From assembly GCA_031403315.1 (NCBI GenBank), contig JANNTD010000165.1, positions 1 to 22,442 of the forward strand: a stretch of 22,442 nt of DNA, given 5' to 3'. The number at the start of each line of letters is the position of its first letter. The first letter of the stretch is position 1. This document shows, in pieces, positions 1 through 7,213 of the stretch. Below the pieces are notes generated by a model that worked only from the letters and a program-made list of their open reading frames with translations, was not told the DNA's origin and searched no databases. Both the position numbers and the translations under genes were made by a program. Origin of the DNA: DASYDU01 sp031403315. GTDB taxonomy: Bacteria > Planctomycetota > Planctomycetia > Pirellulales > Lacipirellulaceae.

Positions 1-1
1 C

Positions 2-394
2 GACGGCAAGCACCACGAAGTCGACAGCTCGGAAATGGCGTTCATGGTCTGCGCTCAGAACTGCTTCCGCGAGACGTTCCCGAAGATGAAGCCGGCGCTG
101 TTGGAGCCGATCATGCTGATGGAACTGGAGATGCCGGAGCAATTCCAAGGCTCGGTAGTGGGCAACATTTCGTCCCGCCGCGGCATCGTGATCTCGACCG
201 ACATGGTCAACAACGTGACGAAGATCATCGCCGAGGTGCCGCTCGCCGAGACGTTCGGCTACTCGACCGACCTCCGCTCGATGACGCAAGGTCAGGGCAC
301 GTTCACAATGGAGCTGGCCAAATACCGCCCGGTGCCGATGAACATCCAGATCGAGATCGTGGCGGAACGCAAGGCGGAATTGCAGCCTGCATAG
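2..394 (+). CDS. fusA: Elongation factor G, C-terminal part (5' end outside window)
   Basis: This is the last 130 residues of a translational GTPase of the EF-G family, which drives ribosomal translocation. The frame is open from base 2, so the start lies outside the window. The visible part is the end of domain IV and domain V: the VDSSEMAF motif, ALLEPIM, the SSRRG turn, and the closing block GYSTDLRSMTQGQG followed by ELAKYRPVP, all typical of EF-G. The G domain is not visible. Planctomycetes often carry more than one EF-G paralogue, so this could be a secondary copy rather than the housekeeping fusA. The gene is followed at once by a strong intrinsic terminator. Confidence 0.9.
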   Translation, partial: DGKHHEVDSSEMAFMVCAQNCFRETFPKMKPALLEPIMLMELEMPEQFQGSVVGNISSRRGIVISTDMVNNVTKIIAEVPLAETFGYSTDLRSMTQGQGTFTMELAKYRPVPMNIQIEIVAERKAELQPA

Positions 395-462
395 CGAGCC
401 GGGTCGTCCCCGACCCCGATCGGCTCTCGGCCACCAACTTTCAGCTTACAACGCAAATCAGC

Positions 463-487
463 CCCCGGCTCGGCCGGGGTTTTTTTT
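463..487 (+). terminator. Intrinsic terminator of the EF-G gene
   Basis: A perfect 7-bp GC stem, CCCCGGC (463-469) and GCCGGGG (473-479), with loop TCG, is followed by eight T (480-487). It lies about 70 bases after the EF-G stop and before the end of the convergent DinB gene. Confidence 0.93.
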
Positions 488-553
488 GTGCTCGCCGTTC
501 GGAAGAAGTGTCTCCACGCCTTCGTAACCGATCGTGCCCGACGCGATTATCGC

Positions 554-1045
554 TCAAAACATCCGCTCGCGGCCAAGTTTTCGGCGCAAGACGACCCACT
601 GGCCGGCGTGGAGGACCCAGTGGCCGCCGATCGTCACGAAGGCGTCGCCGGCCTTCTTGACCCACGGCGGGACGCGGCCTTCGATCGGTTTATCGAAGTC
701 GGCGGGGGTGAGTTTGTCGAGTGTTTTGAGCGTGGCGGCGCGGATGTTTTTCGCAAGTTGCAGGTACTCGTCCTTCGAGAGGTAGTCGGCCGGGTTGTCG
801 GTCACGGGCTTTCCTCGCGCGTGGCGTTCGGCAAAGCCCGCCGGTAGTTCGGGCATCGAGCCGGGCGCGGCGGCTTCGACCAGGTGGCGTTCGGCCGCAA
901 TCAGATGCCCGAGCTGCCAGGCGATGTGGTTCGCGTCGGGCACGGGCCGCATCAGCAGCTCTTCCGCGGTGATGTCGGCGAGGTAGCCGTTCACCATGAA
1001 GTCGGCGACTCCCAGCGACGATCGAACTGCGTCTTTGAAATCCAT
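554..1045 (-). CDS. DinB-fold (DUF664/DinB_2-like) putative metal-dependent protein
   Basis: This 163-residue protein has the look of the DinB/YfiT four-helix superfamily, whose members bind a metal through three histidines and often act as thiol-dependent transferases or are of unknown function. Visible features are a first helix with DANHIAWQLGHL (H40, H47) and a C-terminal GHWVLHAGQW block with H142 and H146 spaced HxxxH; H47, H142 and H146 are the likely metal ligands. ATG at 1045 is preceded by an AAGGA ribosome binding site about 9 bases upstream. It lies 34 bases downstream of the tetR-type gene on the same strand, so the two probably form an operon in which the regulator controls DinB. 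The substrate cannot be told from sequence. Confidence 0.85.
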   Translation of the reverse strand: MDFKDAVRSSLGVADFMVNGYLADITAEELLMRPVPDANHIAWQLGHLIAAERHLVEAAAPGSMPELPAGFAERHARGKPVTDNPADYLSKDEYLQLAKNIRAATLKTLDKLTPADFDKPIEGRVPPWVKKAGDAFVTIGGHWVLHAGQWVVLRRKLGRERMF

Positions 1046-1079
1046 GAACTAGTTCCTTCGTGTTGATTGCCCTAAATAC

Positions 1080-1706
1080 TTACGCTTTTTGACCGAGCAG
1101 GCCTGCCAGATACTTTTTGAGGTGCGTCAAATTCTCTCGAATCACAGCCGGGTCGCGCGACGCCTTCCATAAGAGCAGCGAACCTTGGATCGTGCCCATC
1201 CAAAGGCTGGCGAGCGAAGCCGTGTCGAGCGTGACGCCGCGACTGCGGCAGGCATCGCTTTGGCATGCATCATCGAGTAGCGATTGGAAGTAGGCTTCGC
1301 CTTGAACGAAGCAAGCCTGGGCCGCTTCGCGAAGGACAGGATTTGTTTCGGAGACTTCCTGGACCGTGGTGCCGGCGAGGCACGATTTCTGGACTTCCGG
1401 GTTCGAGAAGACTTCGATCATGAAGTCGATCGACGCGAGAACTTTTTCTGTGGGGTCGTCGATCGCTTGATATGCGGCCGAGCGGTGGAGCGCGGCCATC
1501 TGCTGCTGCCAGTTGCGCAGGCACTCCTCGGCGAGGGCTTCCTTCGATGGGAAATGGTGGAAAAACGCGCCTTTGGTGACGCCGGCAGCGGTGCAGATTT
1601 CGTCGACCGAGGTGGCCACGTAGCCGGTGCGGCGGAACAGGTCGGTTCCTTGCTGGACAAGCTCGCCCCGCGTGTTTCCGGCCTTATCCGGCACTTTTTT
1701 TGCCAT
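1080..1706 (-). CDS. TetR/AcrR family transcriptional regulator
   Basis: This 208-residue one-component repressor has an N-terminal helix-turn-helix at about residues 12-58: TRGELVQQGTDLF, GYVATSVDEI, AAGVTKGAFFHHF, then SKEAL. This is the TetR signature. The remaining 150 residues form the variable helical ligand and dimer domain, with no recognised ligand. It is first in a likely operon with the DinB gene. A 16-bp imperfect palindrome lies within its own promoter, so autorepression is likely. The start is the only ATG before the HTH. The predicted -10 box ends 7 bases upstream, which would make the transcript leaderless or nearly so. There is a weak GGAA just before the ATG. Confidence 0.93.
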   Translation of the reverse strand: MAKKVPDKAGNTRGELVQQGTDLFRRTGYVATSVDEICTAAGVTKGAFFHHFPSKEALAEECLRNWQQQMAALHRSAAYQAIDDPTEKVLASIDFMIEVFSNPEVQKSCLAGTTVQEVSETNPVLREAAQACFVQGEAYFQSLLDDACQSDACRSRGVTLDTASLASLWMGTIQGSLLLWKASRDPAVIRENLTHLKKYLAGLLGQKA

Positions 1707-1712
1707 TTCCGT

Positions 1713-1741
1713 ATGGTACCGACTGGTTGGTATGTTGTCAA
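1713..1741 (-). promoter_or_regulatory. Promoter of the tetR-dinB operon
   Basis: On the minus strand there is a perfect -35 TTGACA (1736-1741), a 17-base spacer, and a -10 TACCAT (1713-1718, 4 of 6 to TATAAT). The -10 ends 7 bases from the ATG, so transcription should begin at or next to the start codon. Confidence 0.72.
1717..1732. promoter_or_regulatory. Probable TetR operator palindrome
   Basis: TACCGACTGGTTGGTA is an inverted repeat with 7-bp half sites (6 of 7 positions symmetric) and a 2-base centre. It fills the -35/-10 spacer and overlaps two bases of the -10, so bound repressor would occlude RNA polymerase. The size and symmetry fit TetR operators. Assignment to the adjacent regulator is inference. 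Confidence 0.65.
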
Positions 1742-1972
1742 GCGGGTGTTATCGAGCGACGTTGTGCCCCTTTGAGGATTCCGCGAAGATTCGCCACGCT
1801 GGATTGGCTTCAGGGCGACGCACGGCATCCATGCCGCACGGGCTCCTTTGGGAGGTCGACCAAGGTCGCGGCGGAGGTGAATTAGCCGCGCGGCCGGGTG
1901 TGGCCGTCCTCCCAATGTGAGCGACGACACGTGCACGCACGAGAAGAAAAATCTGTTCCGTACGAGAAGTCG

Positions 1973-2932
1973 ATGAATCTGCGCCGAATTATTCCGCATG
2001 TTGTTCTTGTCGTAGTACTCGGAGGACTGTCTCCGCGACAAGATGTCGTCACTGCGCAGACGCCGGTCGAATATGCACCCGAATACGCACCAACGGGTCC
2101 CTACTTGATGGAACCGCCGGCGGTGGATTGCAGTCAGCCGAAGCCGGTGTTGATTGAGCCGCAACAACAAATGTGGGTACAGCCGGCGGCGCCGATGGAG
2201 CTGGTGCCGATCATGCCGCTGCCGGAGAGTTTGGGGCCGCGACCGGGGACGATGATGGGTCCGATGTTTGGGGCGCCGGGGATGGTGCCCCCGCCCGCTG
2301 AAGCGGGCTCGCCTGAGGGGCCACTGGCGAATATTGCACCGGGCGGCGCGATCTCGCCGCAGTTTGGTTTGCCTGCGGCGCCGGAACCCGTGTCTGGTCC
2401 GGGGAATCCGATTTTCGTGCCGGCGACCGATGATCAACTGGCTTGGGAACAAATTGCCGACGTCGTGAGCGACTACTTCACGATCGCCCGCGAGCAGCAG
2501 GTTCGCCGCAGCGGCGAGGCCTGGAGCGAAGGACGAATCGAAACGGCGTATCAAGGCGGGGCTTCGTGGCTGGAACCGTTCCGCAAGGACTCGGTCGGCG
2601 CGTTCAACCGCTGGGAGAGCACATTTCAAACGATCCGCCGCAGTGCGCTAGTCCGAGTGATGCCCGACGCAAACGGCTACCTGGTGGAAGTGGTCGTGCA
2701 GAAGGAGATCGAAGATCTGCCGCATCCGGAACGGGCGTCGGCCAGCGTGGCGGCGTTTCCGAACGACTTCTCATTGCCAACCGCGCGGGCCGGCGACGTG
2801 AGCCGCACGCTGTCGTCGCCGCGGTGGCTACCGCTGGGGCGCGACCCGGCACTTGAGGCCAAGATGCTCTCCGATATTCATGCGCGGCTCAATGGCGTGA
2901 CGACGGCGTCGAGCCCGTCGATCTGGCCGTAG
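1973..2932 (+). CDS. Secreted proline-rich hypothetical protein
   Basis: This 319-residue protein has no recognised function. The ATG at 1973 is preferred over an upstream in-frame GTG at 1898 because a GAGAAG site lies 3 bases before it and a signal peptide follows directly (MNLRRIIPHVVLVVVLGGL, probable cleavage near VTA-Q at about residue 29). Residues about 30-155 are rich in proline, glycine, glutamine and methionine and look disordered. From about residue 155 a more ordered domain follows, with WEQIADVVSDYF, RIETAYQGGASWLEPF, and RALV-type strands ending in VEVVVQKEIEDL. That layout resembles conserved exported planctomycete proteins of unknown role. A small perfect palindrome (2293-2308) sits in the disordered part. 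It converges on the histidine kinase gene at 2974. Confidence 0.8.
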   Translation: MNLRRIIPHVVLVVVLGGLSPRQDVVTAQTPVEYAPEYAPTGPYLMEPPAVDCSQPKPVLIEPQQQMWVQPAAPMELVPIMPLPESLGPRPGTMMGPMFGAPGMVPPPAEAGSPEGPLANIAPGGAISPQFGLPAAPEPVSGPGNPIFVPATDDQLAWEQIADVVSDYFTIAREQQVRRSGEAWSEGRIETAYQGGASWLEPFRKDSVGAFNRWESTFQTIRRSALVRVMPDANGYLVEVVVQKEIEDLPHPERASASVAAFPNDFSLPTARAGDVSRTLSSPRWLPLGRDPALEAKMLSDIHARLNGVTTASSPSIWP

Positions 2933-2952
2933 GTGTCGAATCGTGTGGCAGC

Positions 2953-2975
2953 GCTAAGCCGCAAGCGGTTTGGCT
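2953..2975. repeat. REP-like palindrome, GCTAAGCCGCAAGCGG family (copy 1)
   Basis: GCTAAGCCGCAAGCGG (2953-2968) folds as AAGCCGC-AA-GCGGTTT (2956-2971), a 7-bp stem with one G-U pair. It fills most of the 41-base gap between two convergent genes. The same 16-base word occurs in inverted orientation at 10286-10301 and with one interior change at 10244-10258. Confidence 0.75.
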
Positions 2976-3795
2976 AGACGGGGGAGAGGGCGGCGCTGGT
3001 GGGAATGCCGAGCGTCGGCAAGGGGAGCGTCGAGTGCGTTAGTATTTCGGCGGGTGCCGTGGGCAGTTTGAGCGTGAATGCGGTGCCGAGGCCGACGGTG
3101 CTTTCGACGCGGATTCTTCCCTGGTGCTGTTCGATGATCTCGCGGCACATCGAGAGGCCGACGCCCATGCCGCCTTTGCCGCTGGCATCGGGGCCGCGCT
3201 TGGTGGTGTAGAAGCGATCGAAGATTCGCGGCAATTGATCGGCGGGGATGCCGCTGCCGGTGTCGCGGATGGTGAGGTCGACGGTGCCGGCTGCCGGATC
3301 GGGCGCGATGCGGATGATCACGCGTCCGCCATTGGGCATCGCTTGCCGGGCGTTGGTGAGCAGGTTCAAGAGCACTTGCTGAATCTGATTGCCGCAGACG
3401 AGCGCGAGCGGTGCGGGCTCGATCAGGAGCTCGACCTGCACGCGGTACTTGCGCATCTCGCGCTCGAGGAGCACGAGCGACTCTTCGACGAGCTTCGCCA
3501 GATCGGTCGGCGCGTGGTCGGTGCTGCGATTGCGGGCCATGCCGAGGACGCCGTTGGTGATCTTCTCGGCCCGTAGCGAGGCGTCGAGGATCTTGGTGAG
3601 GGCCTTGTCGCGGGTGGCTTCGTCTTTGTGGCGTAAGCCCAGCTTGGCGTAATTGATGATGGTCGTAAGGACGTTGTTGAACTCGTGGGTGGTGGTGCTG
3701 GCAAGCTCGCCAAGGGCGGCAAAGCGCTGGGTGCGACGTAGCTCGTCTTCGAGAAGTTCTAGCTGTCGCTCGAGGGGGATTCTGCCTTCTGACAT
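2974..3795 (-). CDS. Soluble sensor histidine kinase (NtrB-like)
   Basis: This 273-residue cytoplasmic kinase has a short N-terminal coiled coil (residues about 5-27), then a phosphoacceptor region with H37 in STTTHEFNNVLT. It then has the HATPase N box NLLTNARQAM, the G1 box DTGSGIP, an F box FDRFYTTK, and the G2 box GGMGVGLSMC. THEFNN is the HPK4/NtrB-like form of the H box. There is no transmembrane segment and no PAS or GAF input domain, so its signal must come through a partner. The ATG at 3795 is chosen because a GGAG site lies 7 bases upstream. No response regulator is adjacent. The last 30 residues after the kinase core look unstructured. Confidence 0.92.
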   Translation of the reverse strand: MSEGRIPLERQLELLEDELRRTQRFAALGELASTTTHEFNNVLTTIINYAKLGLRHKDEATRDKALTKILDASLRAEKITNGVLGMARNRSTDHAPTDLAKLVEESLVLLEREMRKYRVQVELLIEPAPLALVCGNQIQQVLLNLLTNARQAMPNGGRVIIRIAPDPAAGTVDLTIRDTGSGIPADQLPRIFDRFYTTKRGPDASGKGGMGVGLSMCREIIEQHQGRIRVESTVGLGTAFTLKLPTAPAEILTHSTLPLPTLGIPTSAALSPV

Positions 3796-4125
3796 AAGTT
3801 GCTCCGGAGGGTCGGGGGCAGACCACCGCTTCGCGTCGGTGCCCTCGCCCCGGCTCGCTGGACTCACTGATCGGCAAAATCCGCCAGGAGCCGCCAAGCT
3901 GCTTGGCTTGCGCCCTCTTCGCGGGGTCGTTGTCTTGCCCGACAGACAACTCTTAACTCGTTATATGCTCGATATTTGCGTCATTCTCTGGTATCGACGA
4001 ATCCGGCTGGCCGACTAAAGAGCAAGGCGGTAGAATCCGCGGCCCGATAGCAGTCGAGAGCGGAGAGTCGAGAGCCAAAGGGTCTGCTGGCTCTCGACTC
4101 TGGACCCAACAAGGAGGTGCAGCGA
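3796..4125. other. Divergent intergenic region with hairpins
   Basis: This 330-base space between divergent genes holds no gene I can support. It contains an imperfect hairpin at 3815-3851 (GGGGC/GCCCC outer stem, CACCG/CGGTG inner stem) in the leader of the kinase gene, a perfect 7-bp inverted repeat GTTGTCT/AGACAAC at 3929-3950 with an 8-base loop, an AT-rich stretch at 3951-3990 that probably holds the promoters, and the 13-bp hairpin listed separately. I could not fix a convincing -35/-10 pair. Confidence 0.6.
4064..4101 (+). repeat. 13-bp perfect inverted repeat in mRNA leader
   Basis: AGAGTCGAGAGCC (4064-4076) and GGCTCTCGACTCT (4089-4101) pair perfectly around a 12-base loop. A partial direct copy of the same word, CAGTCGAGAG, lies at 4051-4060. 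The hairpin ends 10 bases before the AAGGAGGT ribosome binding site of the next gene. Confidence 0.85.
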
Positions 4126-4386
4126 ATGCACACGGTGGAACTATTGCAGGAAGCGCTGGAGGCGGCGCGGGGGCTCGGTTACGATGTGCGTCAGGATTGG
4201 CTGGGCGGCGATGGCGGCGGGCATTGCCTGGTCCGCGGCCGGCGAATGCTGCTCTTGGACGTGGCCCAGACGCCCGACGAGCAGCTCGAAGTGGTGGCCG
4301 ACGCGCTACGTGGCGAAGAACGTGTCGCGTCGCTAAAGATGTCGCGGAAGCTAGCCGAGCGATTGGAGTCGCGCGCGGCGGCATGA
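4126..4386 (+). CDS. Small conserved-type hypothetical protein (86 aa)
   Basis: This is an 86-residue soluble protein with no recognised function. The ATG at 4126 follows a near-ideal ribosome binding site, AAGGAGGT at 4111-4118, 7 bases upstream, and a leader hairpin. Visible features are an amphipathic N-terminal helix (VELLQEALEAARGLGY), a beta-rich middle with VRQDWLGGDGGGHCLVRGRRMLLLDV, and a C-terminal helical part. The glycine-rich turn followed by a hydrophobic strand and the pattern LDVAQTPDEQLEVVADALR look like a compact alpha/beta fold. I believe similar proteins occur in other planctomycetes, but this is from memory and unverified. It lies 19 bases before the large secreted protein gene and is probably cotranscribed with it. 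Confidence 0.82.
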   Translation: MHTVELLQEALEAARGLGYDVRQDWLGGDGGGHCLVRGRRMLLLDVAQTPDEQLEVVADALRGEERVASLKMSRKLAERLESRAAA

Positions 4387-4405
4387 TTGAAGAAAGTCAG
4401 GGGTT

Positions 4406-7213
4406 ATGCAAGCGGCGGTTGTCTGGGGAAGGCGCCGCTTGATCTGTGCGTCCGCGATCTGTTGGGCGCTGCTGCCCGGCGTCGGCCTTGCACGCGATTG
4501 GCTCGAGCGAGTGCCGCTGGCCTCGGATCGGGTGGAGATCGAACTTGGCGAGCCGCCGGCAATTCTGTTTCTCAATTTTGGCCGCCATTCTTTTGCGCCC
4601 GACGACGTGCGCGGGCCGGACGGGGCGGACACCAAGCATTCGATCGCCCGCGAAGCAGCAGTGCCGATTGCCCTGTTTCAAGAGCTAACGGCGACGCCGT
4701 GGCGGTTTCCCGCGAGCTGGAGCGGAAAGCAGATCGAACTCGTCAAGCGGCCGCGGCGAGATCCGTTTTGGGATCAGGTGCTAACGGTCGATCGAGAACT
4801 TATCGGCACGACGCCGCGATACACGCTGGTCGAAACGGGCGAATTCGGCCAATCGCTGCCGGCGCACGTGCGTGACGAACAGCGCTCAGCCGACGAGATT
4901 CTTCGTGCGGAGCAGAGCCTCGTCGATCCGGTGATTCCGGCGATGACGCCGCGTGAGATGTCTTGGAGCGAATTGGCGGCGGCGGCGTATCCGCTCGATT
5001 TTCAGAAGGTGCTCGTGGCGAGTCGCAACGATGCCAGCCCGGCGTTTGCCTATCAAAACGGGCAGTGGTTCACGACGTGGTTGAGCCACGATCTGCCGAA
5101 GTGGACGAAAGAGGACCATTGGTTTGCGCCGGCGCTGTTGGTCGGCGACAAGTTGGTGCGGCCGGCTCCGCTCTCGGCTGAAACGGCTTTTGTTACGACG
5201 GAGGCCGGTGTCACGCTGCCGCAGTGGACGTTGCGCTGGCGATTCGGCGAGACGAACATCACCCAGTCGATGTTCTCGCACCGTGCCAGTGCAGGCAATC
5301 CGCCGTCGGCATTTATCCGTTTTCGCCTGGAGAATGCGCCGGCAGGTGCGCGGTTGGCGATTGGCGTGGGCCGGCGGCCGAACTGTCACTACTGGGATGA
5401 CAAAGGGCGAGAGCGGTCGCCGGTCGCGTTCGTTACGCTCGCGCCGAACTACCGACGCGAGGGGCGATCGATCGTCGATGGGGCAGGAAAATTGATATTA
5501 ACGTCGGCGCAAGCCGTTCAACTGGAGTCGCTTGGCCCCGTGGAAATGCTCGCCACTTTTGTTCCGGATGCGAATGGCAATGTTTATGTGCGAACTCCGC
5601 AGACAGATGCCGACGAAGTTGGGCTGCCGCTGACCGCGGAGATTCATGACTCGGCAGAGAAGGAGTTTGTCAAGCTGTGGGGCGAGGACTTGCGGACCGG
5701 TGCGCAAGTCAGCCTGCCGTCGAGCGCGTGGATGCGGCGGATCGATATTTGGCAATCGCAGGTGGCGGCGATCACGCGCGTCGAATACCAGGGGCAGGAG
5801 CGGCTGAGTTATGGGGCCAATTTCTATCAAGCCTACTTTGGCCCCGAAGAGGGCTGGCCGATCGTCGCACTCGCGCAATGGGGACGCGGCACGGAGGCCA
5901 AGCGGCAGGCGGAGATCATGCTCTCGGCCGAGAATCGCGATAAATCGAACGTTCATCATCAGAGCCGCAATGGTACTTCATCTTGGTATGCGGCGGAAGT
6001 CGCGCGATTGTCACAGGATGCGGTCTGGCTGGATTCAATCGCGCCGGCACTCATTGAGAACGCCGAGTGGACGATCGCCTCGCGTAAATCGACGCAAAAC
6101 AACAAGTCGCCGCTCACACGTGGATTGCTGCCGGCGCACATCTACGGCGGCGACGTCCGCGATCCGGCAACGAGCTTGTATGCGAGCATGGTCTGTTACA
6201 AGGGATTGGTGGAAACTGCCGATGTGTTTCGCGAGCTGGGCACGCCGGAATTGAAGAAGCACGCGGACAAATTCGACGCCGAAGCCAAGGCGTTTCGTGA
6301 GCGGCTGACGGAAGTGATGAATGCAGTGGTCGACGAGGAAACCAAGCCGCCGTTTTTGCCGCTGGCGCTGGATGTCGCATCACTTGACGGGAAAAATGAG
6401 GGTCCGTACGGGCGGCTCACGGCCTCGCGGCTGGGGAACTATTGGAACCTGTTCGCACCGTCGGTGCTGGAGCTGGGGCTCACACTAGATCCCAACGGCG
6501 AGCGCCTGAATGGACTGCTCCTCGATTACATGGCCGCACATGGCGGATTGTGGGCGGCACTACCGCGGTTCAACACCGGGCTCGATGCAGCGTATTCGAT
6601 CGGCGTCTTGCGAGAATTGCAGCGGCGCTCGAGGAGAGACGTGCGCTTTCGACACCAGGCGCTAGCGGGATTGGAAGCGTTTTTTCTGCACGCTGCCAGC
6701 CGCAACGGCTATACGATCCCGGAAGTGGCCGGGCTGTTTCCCGATCGACTGGATCGCGCGGCGTACGAGCGGCTGGTACGAGAGTCGCCGTGGAGCTTCG
6801 GGATGTACGACGACGAGCGGTATTTGGGCGGCCACATCTCGTTCACCGAACCGCTCGGGGCCGCTGCGGGCGAGGCATTGTGGCTCGTTCGCGACGCGCT
6901 GGTCTGCGAAGAGCGCGACGCGAATGGTCTCGCCAACGGGGACTTGTTTTTGCTATCGACCGTGCCCAGCGAGTGGTTCGCCGAGGGGCAGGAGATCGTG
7001 CTCGACGATTTTCCGACGGCATATGGGACGATCAGCGTGCGCGTGCGATCGCGCGTCGCAAGCCGGGGTGAGGTCGAAGTCGAGTATCAATTCGACAAGT
7101 TTGCCGGCGAGAACTGCGGCACGTTTTGGATTCGCATCGCGCCGCCGGGTCGAGCGCCGAAAGATGTCGAGCTTTCGCCGGATCGAGCGAGCACACTGCA
7201 CGTGGTGTTTTAG
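4406..7213 (+). CDS. Large secreted protein, six-hairpin glycosidase-like
   Basis: This 935-residue protein starts with a signal peptide (MQAAVVWGRRRLICASAICWALLPGVGLA, cleavage near residue 29-30). Residues about 180-430 look like a beta-sandwich. Residues about 440-830 are helical, with motifs common in (alpha/alpha)6-barrel glycosidases: GANFYQAYFGPEEGWPIVALAQWG, NWYAAEV-like segments, a TRGLLPAHIYGGDV block, GNYWNLFAPSVLELG, LLLDYMAAHGGLWAALPRF and HISFTEPLGAAAGEALWL. A C-terminal beta domain (VPSEWFAEGQEIVLDDFPTAYG) ends the protein, as in several GH families. A role in polysaccharide breakdown outside the cytoplasm is inferred. I cannot assign a GH family or name the catalytic acids. 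The ATG at 4406 has a CAGGGG site just upstream. Its stop overlaps that of nadD on the other strand. Confidence 0.82.
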   Translation: MQAAVVWGRRRLICASAICWALLPGVGLARDWLERVPLASDRVEIELGEPPAILFLNFGRHSFAPDDVRGPDGADTKHSIAREAAVPIALFQELTATPWRFPASWSGKQIELVKRPRRDPFWDQVLTVDRELIGTTPRYTLVETGEFGQSLPAHVRDEQRSADEILRAEQSLVDPVIPAMTPREMSWSELAAAAYPLDFQKVLVASRNDASPAFAYQNGQWFTTWLSHDLPKWTKEDHWFAPALLVGDKLVRPAPLSAETAFVTTEAGVTLPQWTLRWRFGETNITQSMFSHRASAGNPPSAFIRFRLENAPAGARLAIGVGRRPNCHYWDDKGRERSPVAFVTLAPNYRREGRSIVDGAGKLILTSAQAVQLESLGPVEMLATFVPDANGNVYVRTPQTDADEVGLPLTAEIHDSAEKEFVKLWGEDLRTGAQVSLPSSAWMRRIDIWQSQVAAITRVEYQGQERLSYGANFYQAYFGPEEGWPIVALAQWGRGTEAKRQAEIMLSAENRDKSNVHHQSRNGTSSWYAAEVARLSQDAVWLDSIAPALIENAEWTIASRKSTQNNKSPLTRGLLPAHIYGGDVRDPATSLYASMVCYKGLVETADVFRELGTPELKKHADKFDAEAKAFRERLTEVMNAVVDEETKPPFLPLALDVASLDGKNEGPYGRLTASRLGNYWNLFAPSVLELGLTLDPNGERLNGLLLDYMAAHGGLWAALPRFNTGLDAAYSIGVLRELQRRSRRDVRFRHQALAGLEAFFLHAASRNGYTIPEVAGLFPDRLDRAAYERLVRESPWSFGMYDDERYLGGHISFTEPLGAAAGEALWLVRDALVCEERDANGLANGDLFLLSTVPSEWFAEGQEIVLDDFPTAYGTISVRVRSRVASRGEVEVEYQFDKFAGENCGTFWIRIAPPGRAPKDVELSPDRASTLHVVF

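Noticed and set aside
1418..2629. Minus-strand open frame of 403 codons
   Set aside because: It crosses the tetR gene and the secreted-protein gene in a wrong frame, and the product is mostly arginine-rich low-complexity sequence.
2954..3949. Minus-strand open frame of 331 codons overlapping the histidine kinase
   Set aside because: It is a shifted frame of the kinase gene; the arginine- and histidine-rich product has no motifs.
4051..4101. CRISPR-like repeats from the recurring GAGTCGAGAG word
   Set aside because: Only two direct copies exist, with no spacers of regular length; the structure is a hairpin.
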